Below, one piece after another: positions 10,284 to 21,360 of a DNA stretch of 64,000 nucleotides (its first letter is position 1; every line of letters begins with the position of its first letter). The stretch comes from Microglena sp. YARC. Its lineage: Eukaryota > Chlorophyta > Chlorophyceae > Chlamydomonadales > Chlamydomonadaceae. The stretch lies in assembly GCA_022414725.1 (NCBI GenBank), contig CM039464.1, forward strand, positions 27,267,343 to 27,331,342, written 5' to 3'. The notes beneath the pieces are model-generated. The model saw only the letters and a list, made by a program, of their open reading frames with translations. It was not told the DNA's origin and made no database searches. The position numbers and the translations under genes were made by a program.

Positions 10284-10735
10284 TCATTCCAAACATGCGA
10301 ATGAAACGCCAGAACACCATAGGATCAAGGGCTTGGTGAAGGGGTCAGCACAGTTGTCCTTAGTGTTAACATAGGCAACATCCACCTGGCCATCCTCCAC
10401 CAGCTCCTGGATATAGTGATGGATGACATCAATGTGCTTGTTGCGAGGGAGCAGCTGACAGTCATTGGCCCAGCTCAAGGACCCCAAGTTGTCACCCTGA
10501 ATGGTGACCAGGTCACAAGGCAGCCCTAGATCAATTCTCAACTTTTTCAACCATTGCACCTCCCTGGCAGTTTGAGACAGGGCCTGATACTCAGCCTCAC
10601 TGGAGCTAACAGCAACAGTGGGTTGCCTTTTGCTCATCCAGTTCACAAGGCAGCCTCCAGCAAGCACAGCATAGCCAGTCTGAGATCTCCTGTCAGACCC
10701 ATCATCAGCAAAGGATGAGTCACTAAAGACAGTAA
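10284..10735 (-). CDS. Copia RNase H (element B), one frameshift from RT
   Basis: The minus-strand frame reads SDSSFADD, RRSQTGYA, VNWMSKRQ, SSSEAEYQAL, the DN pair of QGDNLGS, NKHIDV and DPFTKPL. These are the standard copia RNase H landmarks, including the catalytic Asp/Glu/Asp series. It is separated from the RT frame near 10,735 by what looks like a single indel, so the polyprotein is broken or the base is a sequencing error. The C-terminal end after TKPL is short compared with element F. Confidence 0.85.
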
Positions 10736-11826
10736 AAGAGAAAACCAGGGCTGTGAGTGTAAGTGAGGCCCAGATGGGAATGTTCTCTCAAATACAAAAG
10801 CAAGCGCTTGGCTGCAGCCCACAGGGGGGCAGTGGGTTGAGCAGAAAACCTGGACAGGTAGCTAACAGCAAAAGAAATATCAGGCCTTGTGCAGGTAGCC
10901 AGGTACAGCAAAGCCCCCACAAGAGAGAGGTACTGGCTATTAGAGGCCAGAGGTTCTCCAGGAGGATCAGTGACAGTGCACTTGGACATGGGAACTGAAA
11001 ACTTGGGCTTGGTAGCAGCAGTGAGACCAAACTGCTCCACCAGCTCAACAATGTAGGAGTGCTGGGAGAGGTCGATCTTAACACACCTGCCGTCAGAATC
11101 AAGTGTACAAGTCATGTCCAATGAAAGGAACTGGACAGGTACACCCATTTCCTTGACTTCCCACCCAGCTGCTTCCATAGCCTTGATCAGCAAGGCATAC
11201 CTATGCAGCTCACTAAAAGCACAGATAAAGTCATCCACATAGGTCAGGACATAGCTCCACCCACCAGTAGAATCCCTCCTGAAATACAGAGCAGGTTCAG
11301 CTTTGCACATGGTAAAACCGTGGGCAACCAAAACCTGCTTTACATCTTTGCTCCAAGCCCTGGGTGCCTGCTTCAAACCATACAGAGATTTAATTAGCTT
11401 GCACACAAGGGGAACATTGTCAGGACCAAGTTCATGAAAGCCCTCAGGCTGGTAGCAGAACAGGTCCAGACCAGGTTCCAGCTTGGCATTCAAGAATGCA
11501 GTCTTGATGTCCAGCTGCCTCACAAACATTTTTCTATGAGTGATGGCAGCAAGGAGCACATGAAGACCTGCTTTAGAGGAGACGGGGGCATATACATCAT
11601 GGTAGTCCAGCCCAGGACGTTGCAGAAAACCACGAACTACAAAACGAGCTTTAAAACGCAAAGAACCATCAGCCCCATGTTTCTTGACAAATAACCATCT
11701 GCCAGATAGAATCCTCTGCCTAGGAGGCTGTGGAGTGAGGACCCAAGTGCCATGAGCATGGAGGGAGGCCATCTCATCCTTCATAGCCTGCAGCCAGAGA
11801 TCTCTGTCTGGGTTGGTAGGTAACAT
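10723..11826 (-). CDS. Copia reverse transcriptase (element B)
   Basis: 367 residues, continuous. Landmarks in order: DEMASLHAHGTW, KARFVVRGF, YAPVSS, QLDIKTAFLNA, LYGLKQAPRAW, the catalytic YVDDF, EMGVPVQFLSLD, YLSLVGALLYL, TRPDISFAV. This matches an RVT_2-type domain of normal length. It would copy element RNA to cDNA in cytoplasmic particles. All three catalytic Asp (DIK and VDD) are present, so the RT domain itself may be functional even though the polyprotein is not complete. Confidence 0.93.
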   Translation of the reverse strand: MLPTNPDRDLWLQAMKDEMASLHAHGTWVLTPQPPRQRILSGRWLFVKKHGADGSLRFKARFVVRGFLQRPGLDYHDVYAPVSSKAGLHVLLAAITHRKMFVRQLDIKTAFLNAKLEPGLDLFCYQPEGFHELGPDNVPLVCKLIKSLYGLKQAPRAWSKDVKQVLVAHGFTMCKAEPALYFRRDSTGGWSYVLTYVDDFICAFSELHRYALLIKAMEAAGWEVKEMGVPVQFLSLDMTCTLDSDGRCVKIDLSQHSYIVELVEQFGLTAATKPKFSVPMSKCTVTDPPGEPLASNSQYLSLVGALLYLATCTRPDISFAVSYLSRFSAQPTAPLWAAAKRLLLYLREHSHLGLTYTHSPGFLFYCL

Positions 11827-12250
11827 TGCAGCTTTATAAGAGAGTTCAGTAGAGGTAGAAATAAAAGCCCCACGTACAAGCAGTGTACTTGTACATGGGC
11901 AGCGGGGATATCAGCAGTATCAGCAGTAACCGGTAATAAAGCCCCCAGCGCAGCACTCATGCGTGGTTGAACAAGGCCGGCCTCCTTTGCCTCTAAATCG
12001 TCGAAGCCTGGGTACACTGGAACACCCCAGCCATACGCAGTATCTGACCCGGACCAGTGTTCGAGGTCATCACTCACATCATCTGTGACGGCCACATCGT
12101 CGCAATGCCTGGTCCGGTATAAACCACCAGGTATAGCAGGGGTGAAGTGATCAACAACTCCCGCGAGCTATCCGAATAGGTGGACGGGGGTGGCGACTAG
12201 TGGGCAATGGACCTGTACTAGGTTCCACTATGACCCGAGGCTGTCCTAAT
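11781..12250 (-). pseudogene. Integrase-RT linker (element B), frameshifted
   Basis: The minus strand carries DDLEHWSGSDTAYGWG and TADTADIPAAHVQVHCLYVG, the same variable linker as in D and A. A frame break separates it from both integrase and RT. The preceding 12,096-12,250 encodes the remaining linker in other frames. Confidence 0.7.
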
Positions 12251-12251
12251 C

Positions 12252-12746
12252 CTACGACTTCACCGACGAAACGTGGCGCAGAGGAAGGCCCGGCGACCCC
12301 TGCGATTCGAATAAATTAGAGCTTGAAGGAACATCAGACTCCCCCTGGCCCAATGCCGCCGCACGCGATACAGCACCATCATTACCTGGCCTGGGACGCA
12401 TCGTCATCCCATGACCAGTAAAGCGGTCAACAATCGGGGTTGGTAAAGGGCCCAGGACATTGTCAGTAGTATCAAGCCCTTTACCGATGATAGCGGCAGG
12501 GGTGCGAGAAAAATACTGAGATCCATCATAGGGAAAGAGCCCAGGGATACAGTTATAGCTAAACTGTTCATAGAAGAGCACATCACGACTCTCTACCACC
12601 TGGTGCAACTTCGGAACCCAAACAAAATAACCCTTACTCACCAGAGAATACCCAACCAGTCTACCAGATAACGCCCTTTCGTCAAGCTTATTGCGCTTCT
12701 TCCCATTCACTAAGGTAACATAGCATGGGCACCCGAACACGCGCAA
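12252..12746 (-). pseudogene. Copia integrase C-terminal domain (element B)
   Basis: 164 residues: RVFGCPCYVTLVNGKKRNK, LSGRLVGYSLVSKGYFVW, ESRDVLFYEQF. This is the integrase C-terminal region downstream of the catalytic core. The frame is open but detached from the core (12,757-12,945), where several substitutions and indels destroy the Glu-containing segment. An intact equivalent is at 60,686-61,042. Confidence 0.8.
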
Positions 12747-12756
12747 TAACGATACA

Positions 12757-12960
12757 TCAGGTAGAACCCAAAGAACAACTCGTGTAGAGTCTTGTCACCC
12801 TGATCGGGCAGCCGGTTACGTAGATAACACACTCGCACTCTGCTGAGCAATGTATACCATCAATAATGCATGCACAGCCCCAACCGATTCTAACCACGCC
12901 TCTATACCACTTAACTAAAAAATCCTTAGCCCTATCAGAACTCAAAACACTTGAAACCCA
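12757..12960 (-). pseudogene. Broken integrase core remnant (element B)
   Basis: SSDRAKDFLVKWYRG preserves the second catalytic Asp region. Downstream, the Glu helix and the YAFL/YLRN segment are missing or scrambled. Upstream it joins directly to the leader near 12,960-12,990, the same deletion junction as in A and G2. Confidence 0.7.
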
Positions 12961-12989
12961 AACTCACGTAGCTAAGGCATACACCTAAG

Positions 12990-14175
12990 GGGGGAACTAG
13001 GGGCACAGGAAAACAAAGTTAGCAACCTGTGTCGAACCACGGAACGCACCCAGGGGTCACAAGGAGCCTAAGAGAGAAAAATATCCACCAAGATATCATG
13101 CCAAAGATCCTCCACGGCCGCTGGTCTAGGGCCAGGACGGCGTCCACTTCGGCCTGTAGCATGGGCGAAGTCCGGCGCTGCGAGACCTGGGATCACAGAA
13201 GGTGGGGAAGCGTTAGGGCGAAGGCGAGATTTGAGGTATGGGAAAAAGGAGACGAGGATGAAAGTGCAGCAAGTCGCACCTGGTGCAGAAGATCGCACCA
13301 ATGGCAGAAAATCGCAAATCGCAAGGGCAGAATTCGAAAATTTATCGCTAGGATGCGAAGAGCAGAGCCGAGGCATGTAAAGGTCCTAATATCCCGCCGT
13401 CGATTATCAGTCAATCCAAGTCCCCCCTCTATCGCTCGACTCACCCGGTTGGGGGTAGAGGGAGCAGCATCCGAGTGGTGCTGACCATACCCCCCTGCTT
13501 CCTACCACCTCCAGAATCTCCAGGCGTAGGTCGTCCTCCTCTGGCGAACCCTACGGCAGTGCCGGCGATCCGCCAGCTTGATTGAAAAAATTCTCCAGAA
13601 GGTAGCACAGAGCCACTAGAGCGCAAGCTCATGCCAGTAGCCAACAGTCGGCTGGGCAGAGCAAAGGGGGGGCACAGACGACGTAGACATCAGCAGGGAG
13701 CTTGGTCGGCTTGGCAAACTCCGGTATGCAGGCAGAGCTCAAACACCGGAGAAAGGTTAGCGACGTCAGGGACGCGAGCAGATGAAGACGGGGTATCTCC
13801 ACCGATGTCCAGGCTAGTCGCCGACTTGAGTCTGCACGTCACAAGTCATCTACGACAGACGGGAGGAGGCGACAGACGGCAGGGGGAAAAGGAAGAGAAG
13901 ATGGAGGAATGACCGGGGGGGGGTTACTTCCACGATGGCGGAAGGATCCTCCTCTCCGCAGCAGAGGCCGCTGGCGCGCAGTCGTCTAGCCAATCTAGAG
14001 GAACCTGCACCCCCGTCGGGAGGATTCGGTCGCATCCATTGCTCATCAATGACACTGCGGATCCCCACGAGCCCATGAAACACCATTTAGTTTTGGTAAG
14101 TTCACAAGGCCGGCAGGAGACCCTCGCGGAAGTTGCATTATCAAAGCAGTGGTAGTGATGAGGAGCCCAGTAACC
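12990..14175 (-). other. Leader of element B, eroded gag-like frames
   Basis: It matches 4316-5440 in A and 48,766-49,980 in G2. Peptides such as PYLKSRLRPNASPPSVIPG are open over about 100 residues in one frame (13,068-13,376) but nothing like a complete copia gag is present. Just inside the LTR is GGTTACTGGGCTC, the candidate primer binding site. Confidence 0.5.
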
Positions 14176-14499
14176 TATCAGCTTGAAATCACTCCGGTAG
14201 AGTGGACAGTAGATTAAAGCAGCGGAACAGACGCACCAATCTATACACGGAGACAAGGATAACGTTACAGACACAGGAGACCCATAAAGGGGCACCTGTG
14301 GTGAAAGGAGGAGGTAGACAGGAACCTAACAGGGTACAGATCAGACCGGAGACGTAGGTGACAGGAAGCTGCCACTGAGTCATCTCAAGATGACTCAGTC
14401 CCACGGGAAGCTGGCTCAGGAGAGCCGATAGTTCTAAGGGAGTACATAAGTAGTCACCAAGTCATAAAACGCGTGAGAGCACCGCTATACATGCTGATA
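14176..14499 (-). repeat. 5' LTR of element B
   Basis: 324 bp, identical by eye to the 3' LTR. The palindromic TGAGTCA pair is at 14,374-14,399. LTR C at 63,398-63,721 differs by about one base, so B and C are close relatives. Confidence 0.9.
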
Positions 14500-14504
14500 C
14501 TTGG

Positions 14505-15190
14505 GCTGTTTCAGATGGATGTGGAACATGGTATCCGTGTTTCTACGATGAGAGCTTGTTAGTCAGCTATTGTGTTGGACATGCTTCAGTTCCCTAGATT
14601 GAGTCCACAGGACAGGAGGGAAACGACAGATGAAAACACCGCGTCTACAGTCCGCAACCCCTAGATCTGTACGCGAATAAGTGCTCTCCGGGGCAAGCTT
14701 TCGACAGCATGCTGGTTCCAAAAGAGCACCATTCTGCAGATACAGCAACTCCCAAGGAAGTAGAGAAGCGAAGCTGCTCTTCACCATTGGAGTTGCTTTG
14801 CGGATATTGAACTTGCTTTCAGACAATACAAACTGCTTTGCGACTATTGGACAAGCGAGGCTTTGCATGTACTGGTGTTGCGACTATTCAACTTGCTATG
14901 CAAATTCAACGCATGACAGAACAGACTACCATGCAAGGTACACGGGTGGGCAAGCAATTGTGGTATTGTGAGAAGTTGTGGCGCGATGTTGCGTAGTGGA
15001 CTTGCGACCATGCAAACTGCTTTGCTAGTATTACGCTGCAAAACTTGCGTTTACCGGGATAGCAACTGTTCATCGAGGGCAGAGAAGTTACAAAGTTGCA
15101 AGCAACAAGGTGAAGAAGAAGACTACTGAATTGACCGGCTTATTTGACCGGCTTTCTTGGGAGGATTTGAGGATTTGAAAAAACAGCACG
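14505..15190. other. No gene seen; weak internal repeats
   Basis: Between 14,770 and 15,010, imperfect copies of TTGCGACTATTGGACAAGC and AACTGCTTTGC recur with no fixed period. There is no coding or RNA signature. Confidence 0.3.
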
Positions 15191-15199
15191 ATTTCGCGT

Positions 15200-15350
15200 A
15201 AACCTAACCTAACCTAACCTAACCTAACCTATACACCCCCTAGTTGGATGCCCACCGATGCCCGGCCGATGCCCGAGGGACCAGTAGAGCTGCAGGCCCG
15301 CCCCTGTGCAGGCCCGTCCAGGCCCGCTAACCCCTAACCCCTAACTCACT
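15200..15350. repeat. Short telomere-like (CCTAA)n and CCCCTAA tracts
   Basis: Six CCTAA units lie at about 15,200-15,231, then two CCCCTAA-type units near 15,330-15,346. A perfect 11-bp inverted repeat (CGGCAGCTTCT and its complement) spans 15,350-15,386. The arrays are too short for a telomere; this is an interstitial tract upstream of the NADAR gene. Confidence 0.6.
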
Positions 15351-15508
15351 CGGCAGCTTCTACCAGGCTAGGCAGAAGCTGCCGATCTACTTGGCCAACC
15401 ATACTTGAACTCAGGCTTGAACTTATTTTGTATCGTACCTCTCGTGCCACTTCAGTATTCAAAGACCAGAGCACGGGAAAGAAAAGTACCCGCAAAGGCG
15501 AAAATCAC

Positions 15509-17036
15509 ATGGCGAGTCGAAGCGCTACACTGGCATCCGCGATGGTCGAATCCCCTGACGCCGTTTTCTTCTGGCGTCCTCAAGACGAGCAAGGCTGGCT
15601 AGGGCAGTGGTATCGATCCCGCTCCACGGAGGTGGCTGCGAGCGGTGGCACCGCCATCACCTACGAGCACGCAGAACAGTAAGCATGCATCACTGAGCAC
15701 TGACTGGCTGGGCGCACACGCGTGTGGCATGACGCCTCGATGCACAGAAGATACCTCCTTGACTGAGTTGACTCGTTTATTAACACGCCCCTTGTATATC
15801 TGCCCTCCTCCTAGGTACATGATGCATAGCAAGGGCATGCTATTCGCCCCTCATTCTGAAGTGACACGCAGCATCCTTCAGGCAGAAGACCCAAGAGATT
15901 GCTTGAAGCTTGGGCGCTTGATTCCTAACTATAATGATTCAGTCTGGAAGAAGCACCGGCTGGACATAGTCACTCGAGGCAAGTTGTGTGCTTTGAAATT
16001 ACAATTTAGGGCTCATTTACAGAGAGGGCAGCCGGGTCTAAACCCTATACCCTAGGAGAAGCTGCTTTGTTGTTGAAGTGAAACTGGGGTCGCAACATCA
16101 ATGTAGTTCCTTCTTCTATATGGTGGTGAAGTCGGTGTGTGTGGGGGGTGGGTGGGTGTGAGCGGGGTGGGGTGGGGTGGGGGCACTGTTTTGCGTACTT
16201 CAGCTTAACTGCAGTCTATGACTGCTGGTCCCTGCCAGGGACACCTTTGCTGCTAGGGTCTGCGGCTGTAGGCCACACCAAGCTTGGTTTCTATTGGCCC
16301 AGTGATGGCCGTGGGGCGCCTTGCCAAAGGTGGTCCGCTGCCGACTAAAGTAACACTGGAAGTTGGAAAGGCTATTTGGAATCAAGGTCTTTGAAATCAA
16401 AGAGGTCTGTGTGTCAGGCAACAAGGCCCTATGTGCTAGACAACGCTTGCTTCCCACACATCTTAACATTGCCCTTTGTTCACCTGTCATTCTTTTCTGC
16501 TTTGGTATTTTCTTTCTTGGTTCTTTTCTATGTGGCTTGACGCGTGCTGTTGCCTCATCGCCCTTGGGCCTCTTTCTTCTTTTGGTTTGGTTTTGTAGGC
16601 TTTGCTTGTGTTTCTGGCTGTCTCTTTGTAACGACTCTGCTTCTTATTCTGCATTGCAGGGAATTTCCTGAAGTTCAGCCAGAATGAGGCACTCAAGCAG
16701 CTGCTGCTGTCAACAGGGGATGCGGAGCTGGTGGAAGCTAGCCCCAGTGACAGCATTTGGGGTGTTGGATTCGCTCCAAACAAAGCCGCTGCCAACAGGT
16801 CCAAGTGGGGCCTGAACCTCCTTGGGAAAGCATTGATGACAGTGAGGGAGCAGCTGCGAGAAGGCAATACAGTGAGGGAGCAGCTGCGAGATACTGTGGC
16901 TGGGGCTGACCTACCTCGGAAAATTCCAAGGAACCCTAGAAGAAATGTAGGGACAGGCCAACCCATGGCGCCCGGCATGTCTACAACAAATCGATCACTT
17001 TTGGACGAACCCGGCGCCTGGCCAGTTTTGAAATAA
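15509..17036 (+). CDS. NADAR-domain (DUF1768/YbiA-like) protein, three exons
   Basis: Exons 15,509-15,678, 15,815-15,978 and 16,660-17,036 give 236 residues. Intron 1 is GTAAGC...CTAG. Intron 2 appears to be GC-AG (CGAG then GCAAGT...GCAG). Family landmarks in order: FFWRPQ, EHAEQYMMHSKGMLF with the conserved Glu/Lys, DPRDCLKLGRLIPNY, W..HR.DIVTRGNFLKFSQN, LLLSTGDAELVEASPSDSIW, WGLNLLGKALMTVREQL. NADAR proteins are N-glycosidases: YbiA clears reactive riboflavin intermediates and others remove ADP-ribose from guanine. Exon 3 has a 30-bp tandem duplication repeating TVREQLR. The last 50 residues are not part of the domain. Alternative upstream ATGs exist in frame (15,428); I chose the one nearest the domain. 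It is flanked by repeats, with no linked pathway genes. Confidence 0.85.
16139..16184 (+). other. G-quadruplex-prone run in NADAR intron 2
   Basis: More than six runs of three to six G separated by one or two bases (GGGGTGGGGTGGGG type) lie on the sense strand of the second intron. They could affect transcription or splicing; no function is shown. Confidence 0.6.
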
Positions 17037-17203
17037 ATCGGTCAATTTTGGCCGAGCCCTACGGGAAGGCAATGTATGCATGCAGCCTCGGCTGATGTCG
17101 CCTGCAAGAGAGCATAAGTGAGCTGAGGGTGCCTGCCTCGGTGCTTGAGTCAAAGCAGCATGCAAGAGAAGAGAAGGGATCTGCAGCTGATGCCTGGGTC
17201 AAA

Positions 17204-17480
17204 CATAGATCGAACAGGGAGGCAGGGGCAGCAGGCCTTCAACTTGTTATGGTTAGACCCAACTGTGTGGACATTTCTCTGCTGTTTGACAGAGCAACAA
17301 TCAAACAGGGAGGTGGGGGCAGCAGGCCTTCAACTTGTTATGGTTAGACACAGCTGTGTGGACATTCCTCTGCTGTTTGACAGATCAACAATCGAACAGG
17401 GAGGCGGGGGCAGCAGGCCTAGAACTCGTTATAGTTAGGCATAGCTGTTTGGACATTACTCTGCTGTTTGACAGAGCAAC
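17204..17480. repeat. About 91-bp tandem repeat, three copies
   Basis: Units start AACAGGGAGG at about 17,212, 17,303 and 17,394 and share GGCAGCAGGCCT and CTCTGCTGTTTGACAG. They are mildly diverged. Sequence from 17,480 to 18,250 shows no gene. Confidence 0.8.
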
Positions 17481-18289
17481 GTTAACACACCTCCTCCTGA
17501 CCATGCTTGACCCCTGTCAAAAATGGCATTGCTTGAACAGGGCATCAATCCCCCCCCCCCTCCCTGGTATCTCACTGACCTGGAAGAGTTCCTAGAGATG
17601 GCCTGAGTCAGGTTTTCAATGCCATACCCCCTTGGGTGGAAGTCGTCTATGAGGAAGAGTTAGGTTATTACAAACCCCAATCGTACCAGAAGAGTGTAGT
17701 CAGCCTGGACTTCGGGAGTCCATCGGACAACCAATTTTTTGCCCCCTCACCCCCACCCCCTTTCTTTCAGCCATACTACATATGTTTTAGTGTTTAGGTT
17801 ATCCGTCTGACTTGCAAAGCTGTGGAAGCTCCTACTGTAAGTGGCCGCTAGACCATTCAGCATGATTAGGAAAAGGTGCACAGAGATAGATGTCTCATAG
17901 AGCTTTATCCCGGGATATATACATTGCATATGTATATGTATGGCGGAGGCGAGTATCGGTTATCAATCCGACAGTACAACGATCGGGCTACTACAACTAC
18001 GGTCGCTCAAATGAAGTGACCATAGTTTTTGGAGCAGCACCAGATTTTGTGTCACATGACCAATGCCACCAGGGGACGGGTTTGAGTGTAAAATAGTGTT
18101 GGGGACTCCCAAGCAGCACTACATTTGGTGCCACATATTACCAACCGTACTGCGAGACAGACTTGAGTGAAACATATATTTGGTGACAACTGTCCAGCAT
18201 AGCTGTTTTTGCATTGTGTACTGGAGTCCCTTTGCTCTGTGTCCATGCAGGCACCACTTGTCAACTTAGGTGCTGTGAAATCTTATGCA

Positions 18290-18560
18290 CTTATCAATGA
18301 GGTGATAAGAAAATCTCTTTAGGAAGTAGATAAGAGACATGGAAAGGTGACAGCTAGCGATCAACAGGCTGGTCTACCTAGGAATGGTCCAGCAAAATCT
18401 TGGTACAATGAGGATTGTAGGAATCTAAGGAGACAATTGAAAGATCTCCAGAGAGAGACCGTTATTGATGGCTATGCTACGGAAGTAGCAAGGGCGCAAT
18501 ACCGGAATCTGACTATATATGATAGTATTGCCTATTTTCTAAGTAAGAGTGGGAAGACCA
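18290..18560 (+). pseudogene. LINE ORF2 fragment between endonuclease and RT
   Basis: The translation includes KSWYNEDCRNLRRQLKDL and ARAQYRNL, the W-[YF]-[ND]-E-x-C...LRR pattern typical of the segment joining the AP endonuclease to RT in non-LTR retrotransposons. An in-frame stop lies just upstream (near 18,320). Neither endonuclease nor RT motifs are present on either side, so it is a short relic. Confidence 0.6.
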
Positions 18561-18879
18561 CTCCCGTAGCGGTTGTCTTGGGCCAACAATTGCCTGTAAA
18601 TGACAGTCATGCTATGTACAAGCGTAACTTATTTTTTACTTTGACATATGGTTTCACCAAACTATGTATGATGTCTCATATATTGTAGAGGTTGTGTCAT
18701 GAATGATACATGTCATGTCCTACATTCAGTGCATCATTGGGTAGTAGTCAAGAAGCAGTTGTGTATGAGCTGTGGAATTTGGTTGGTGTCCGTAGACCGA
18801 TGTATTGTGTACTCTAGATATTGTATTGTGAGCGTACATGGCTGCAGCTTCCGGTGTGAAGGAGGCTCTGTGGTAGAGG

Positions 18880-19130
18880 AAGCTGATAATAGCTTTTGGC
18901 AGGCCAGTTGTGTGTATAATGACAACCTGGCTGCTATCACCCTGCTACAGAGCACGGGTGATTGTGCATGAGCAATGCCCTTTGACAGTGCTCACCGCTT
19001 TGCCAAGGAGATATTGTTGATACGTGATGCCTTTTTCAAGTATATGCACACCACTGAGATGGTGGCAGGTGACTTGACCAAGCCCTTGAGTGACCAAGCC
19101 CATAAGTGACAAAGCCCTTGAGTGAAGTTC
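18880..19130 (+). pseudogene. Divergent copia RNase H terminus
   Basis: YNDNLAAITLLQS, then AHRFAKEILLIRDAF, then VAGDLTKPLSDQ. These correspond to the DNxxAI, KHI-like and DxxTKxL blocks at the end of copia RNase H, with an in-frame stop between. The residues are far from the A/B/F families, so this is an older insertion. The ACCAAGCCC(TT/AT)GAGTGAC block is duplicated at 19,077-19,125. Confidence 0.6.
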
Positions 19131-20140
19131 CCTATTATGAACTTCAAAGACATGCTGGCAAGGAAGATTTAACTGGCCGACCAGTTGGATTGGTGGATTA
19201 TTGATTGCCTAGGATTTGCTATATATGTTGAACATCAAATCATATGGACTTGCTTGCGTGCTTGAAAGCTCTTGTGCTTGTGTGGAATGTAGGCATGTTA
19301 TTCCTACTGAGGAGACAAGTTATCTGTTACCCTAGTATTTTCAGTTGTGAACTGATTGTGTAGACTGACATGATTTGAGAAGTGAAGTTATGTGAATCAG
19401 TGAAACATAATTTCCGACTAGGAATATAGAAATTCAAAGTTATCACTTATTGCTGATTTTTGTATGAGCTCGAAAAGCATAAGATACTGTATGTGAGTTA
19501 TGTGTATGTGGCTGATCAGTGATTTCTGCAAGGAGGAGTCTTGATAGGTGTGCCTCAAGCCACGATCTAGATCTAGATTAGTGTATATACTCTGTGAGCC
19601 CCCCCAAATCATCAATATGAGATAACAAATGATATTCCTTTTCAGCTATGAGCAGCTGAAAAGGAAAAATACCCCCGACTGTCTAGTCTGTCCAAAACTG
19701 GTCCAACCTAGTGCACCTCGAAGCTGACACAGCCAGATTTCATGTGCTATTGACATCCTGTTACTCATAGGATTCTGTTGCCATGGACACTGGATCCTGG
19801 AATTTTTTGCTCCTAGTATTTAGCTCCCATACTCAAACACTCAATATTGCGTGTGTAGGCTTCCATACATGGATAATCCAAATTTGGATTCGCACTTGTG
19901 AAGAAGCTGGTGGTACTGATCACCACCCACCCTACAGGCCAATCGGATTCTCATACTGAGTTTAGCGCCCCTTTTTTTAAGTTCTGGATACAATTTGTCT
20001 TCATCACCAAAGTCCATTGTTGGGCTTGCAGTTTTGTTGACAGCTATCAAGTTTCTCAAAAGGTGGTTTAGCATCCAACCTCTAGTTTACAGGAGCCTTG
20101 TAGTGTGATAATTGGCCAGTCTTCACAGTATCCATTGTAG
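19131..20140. other. No recognised gene; one small perfect inverted repeat
   Basis: CCTTTTCAGCT and its complement flank a short loop near 19,639-19,668. Otherwise I see no domain, RNA gene or repeat. Confidence 0.35.
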
Positions 20141-20144
20141 AATT

Positions 20145-20295
20145 AGACTATCACTGTAGCACGAACTCAGGGCCCCCGTCGGGTAAACGATTGTTTGGGT
20201 TTCAGTTCATCAGTGCTTTTTCTTTCTAAGCCCCTCCTATACGGTTGGGCAAGTCCCTTTAGCCTATTTGGCCTACTCCTGGACTGGAACATACA
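20145..20295 (+). repeat. Left arm of a long inverted repeat pair
   Basis: The sequence around CAGGGCCCCCGTCGG and GGTTGGGCAAGTCCC is present in reverse complement at 25,705-25,865 and again at 30,530-30,710. In the duplicate the reverse arm is at 44,925-45,080. The termini could belong to a DNA transposon into which Harbinger later inserted. Confidence 0.5.
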
Positions 20296-20608
20296 TACCC
20301 ATAGATGCCAAGGGGTAGTTTACACTGCGTTTGGTTTAGCTTTTGCTTTTGGTCTGATTTTGGTCCCGATTTTGGTCCTGGCCTAAATCGGACCAAAATC
20401 GGACAAAAAGCTAAATCGAAAGCAAAATCTGAGACTGAGACAAAAATTGTGATCCGATTTTGCTTGCGATTTTGCTTTTTGATCACAACCTAGATAAAGG
20501 TGAAAAGCTTTTTGTCAAGCCTGCAAGTTGTAAAGTTTTGTACTAAAAACAATTACTTTCCAGCCCCCAACGCGCAGCTGCCTTTAAAAAATTGCGGCCT
20601 TTAAAAAC

Positions 20609-21350
20609 TTGGGCAGAGCTAGCACGCACTTGAGGATGACGATCCCCGCCAAGAAAAGAATGTGCATCTTCTTGGATTGGATCTGCAGTGGTTCAGCGTA
20701 CCAAGTGCTTGCGCGCTTGTACAATGTGAACAAATCAATTGTGAGTCTGATCATCCATGATGCTATTAGTGTCTTGTCTGGTGCTTTTGTATCAGACAAC
20801 TTGCAATTCCCTGTAGGGCAGGCCTTCATTGAATGCATGGATGGTTTTGAGAACCTGTGTAGCCTACCCATGTGTGCTGGTGCCATTGATGGCACCTTTA
20901 TTAGGATTGAAAGTCCCGCAGAATTTGGTGATGCATTTTACTGCTACAAGAAATATCACGCCATCCTTCTATTCGCATGTGTTGATTCATGTGGCCTATT
21001 CACGTACTTGAGAGTTGGTGAGGCAGGCAGTGCAGTGGATGCTGCTTGTTTCAATAGGAGTGATCTAGGCTTTAAGATCGGGGAGTACTTGGCCATGCCC
21101 CAAGGGTCACAGCCGCGCATGATTGATTGCATAGAGGTACTGCCATATTTGGTTGGCGATGGTGCCTTTAAGTTGACAGAGCACCTCATGAAGTGCTTTG
21201 AGGTGGGCAACCCAACCCCTGCCCAGTTCAACTTCAACTATGCTTTGATTATAACTAGGCGGGTTGTTGAGTGTGCATTCGGTAGACTGAAGGGTAGGTT
21301 CAGGCTGCCAATCAATACACGTCTTCGAAAACCCAGTCCGTTGTGACTAA
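20609..21350 (+). pseudogene. PIF/Harbinger (DDE_Tnp_4) transposase, N-terminal and catalytic part
   Basis: 245 residues are open. A helix-turn-helix-like stretch (SAYQVLARLYNVNKSIVS) is followed by CAGAIDGTFI (first Asp), GEAGSAVDAACFNRSDLG (second motif), LVGDGAFKLTEHL (Asp motif) and RRVVECAFGRLKGRF (the Glu block). These are the ordered hallmarks of Harbinger transposases, which cut and paste through terminal repeats. The frame is lost near 21,330, about 20 bp before LINE L1. The C-terminal part resumes at 21,759-21,992. Confidence 0.88.
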
Positions 21351-21360
21351 GGTTTACTAG

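Larger units (their letters stand above)
9558..14499 (-). mobile_element. Copia element B, target duplication CTTGG
   Basis: The element is bounded by two identical 324-bp LTRs (14,176-14,499 is 5' and 9558-9881 is 3' on the minus strand) and by CTTGG at 9553-9557 and 14,500-14,504. Reading the minus strand the order is LTR, leader, integrase from the second Asp onward, linker, RT, RNase H, 3' UTR, LTR. Gag, protease and the integrase N-terminus are missing, with the same junction as A and G2. LTR identity implies a recent insertion. Confidence 0.9.

Noticed and set aside
15200..15232. True chromosome end
   Set aside because: Only six CCTAA units, with genes and repeats continuing on both sides.
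16487..16978. 163-residue minus-strand frame over the NADAR exon
   Set aside because: It is the antisense shadow of exon 3, which has clear family motifs on the plus strand.
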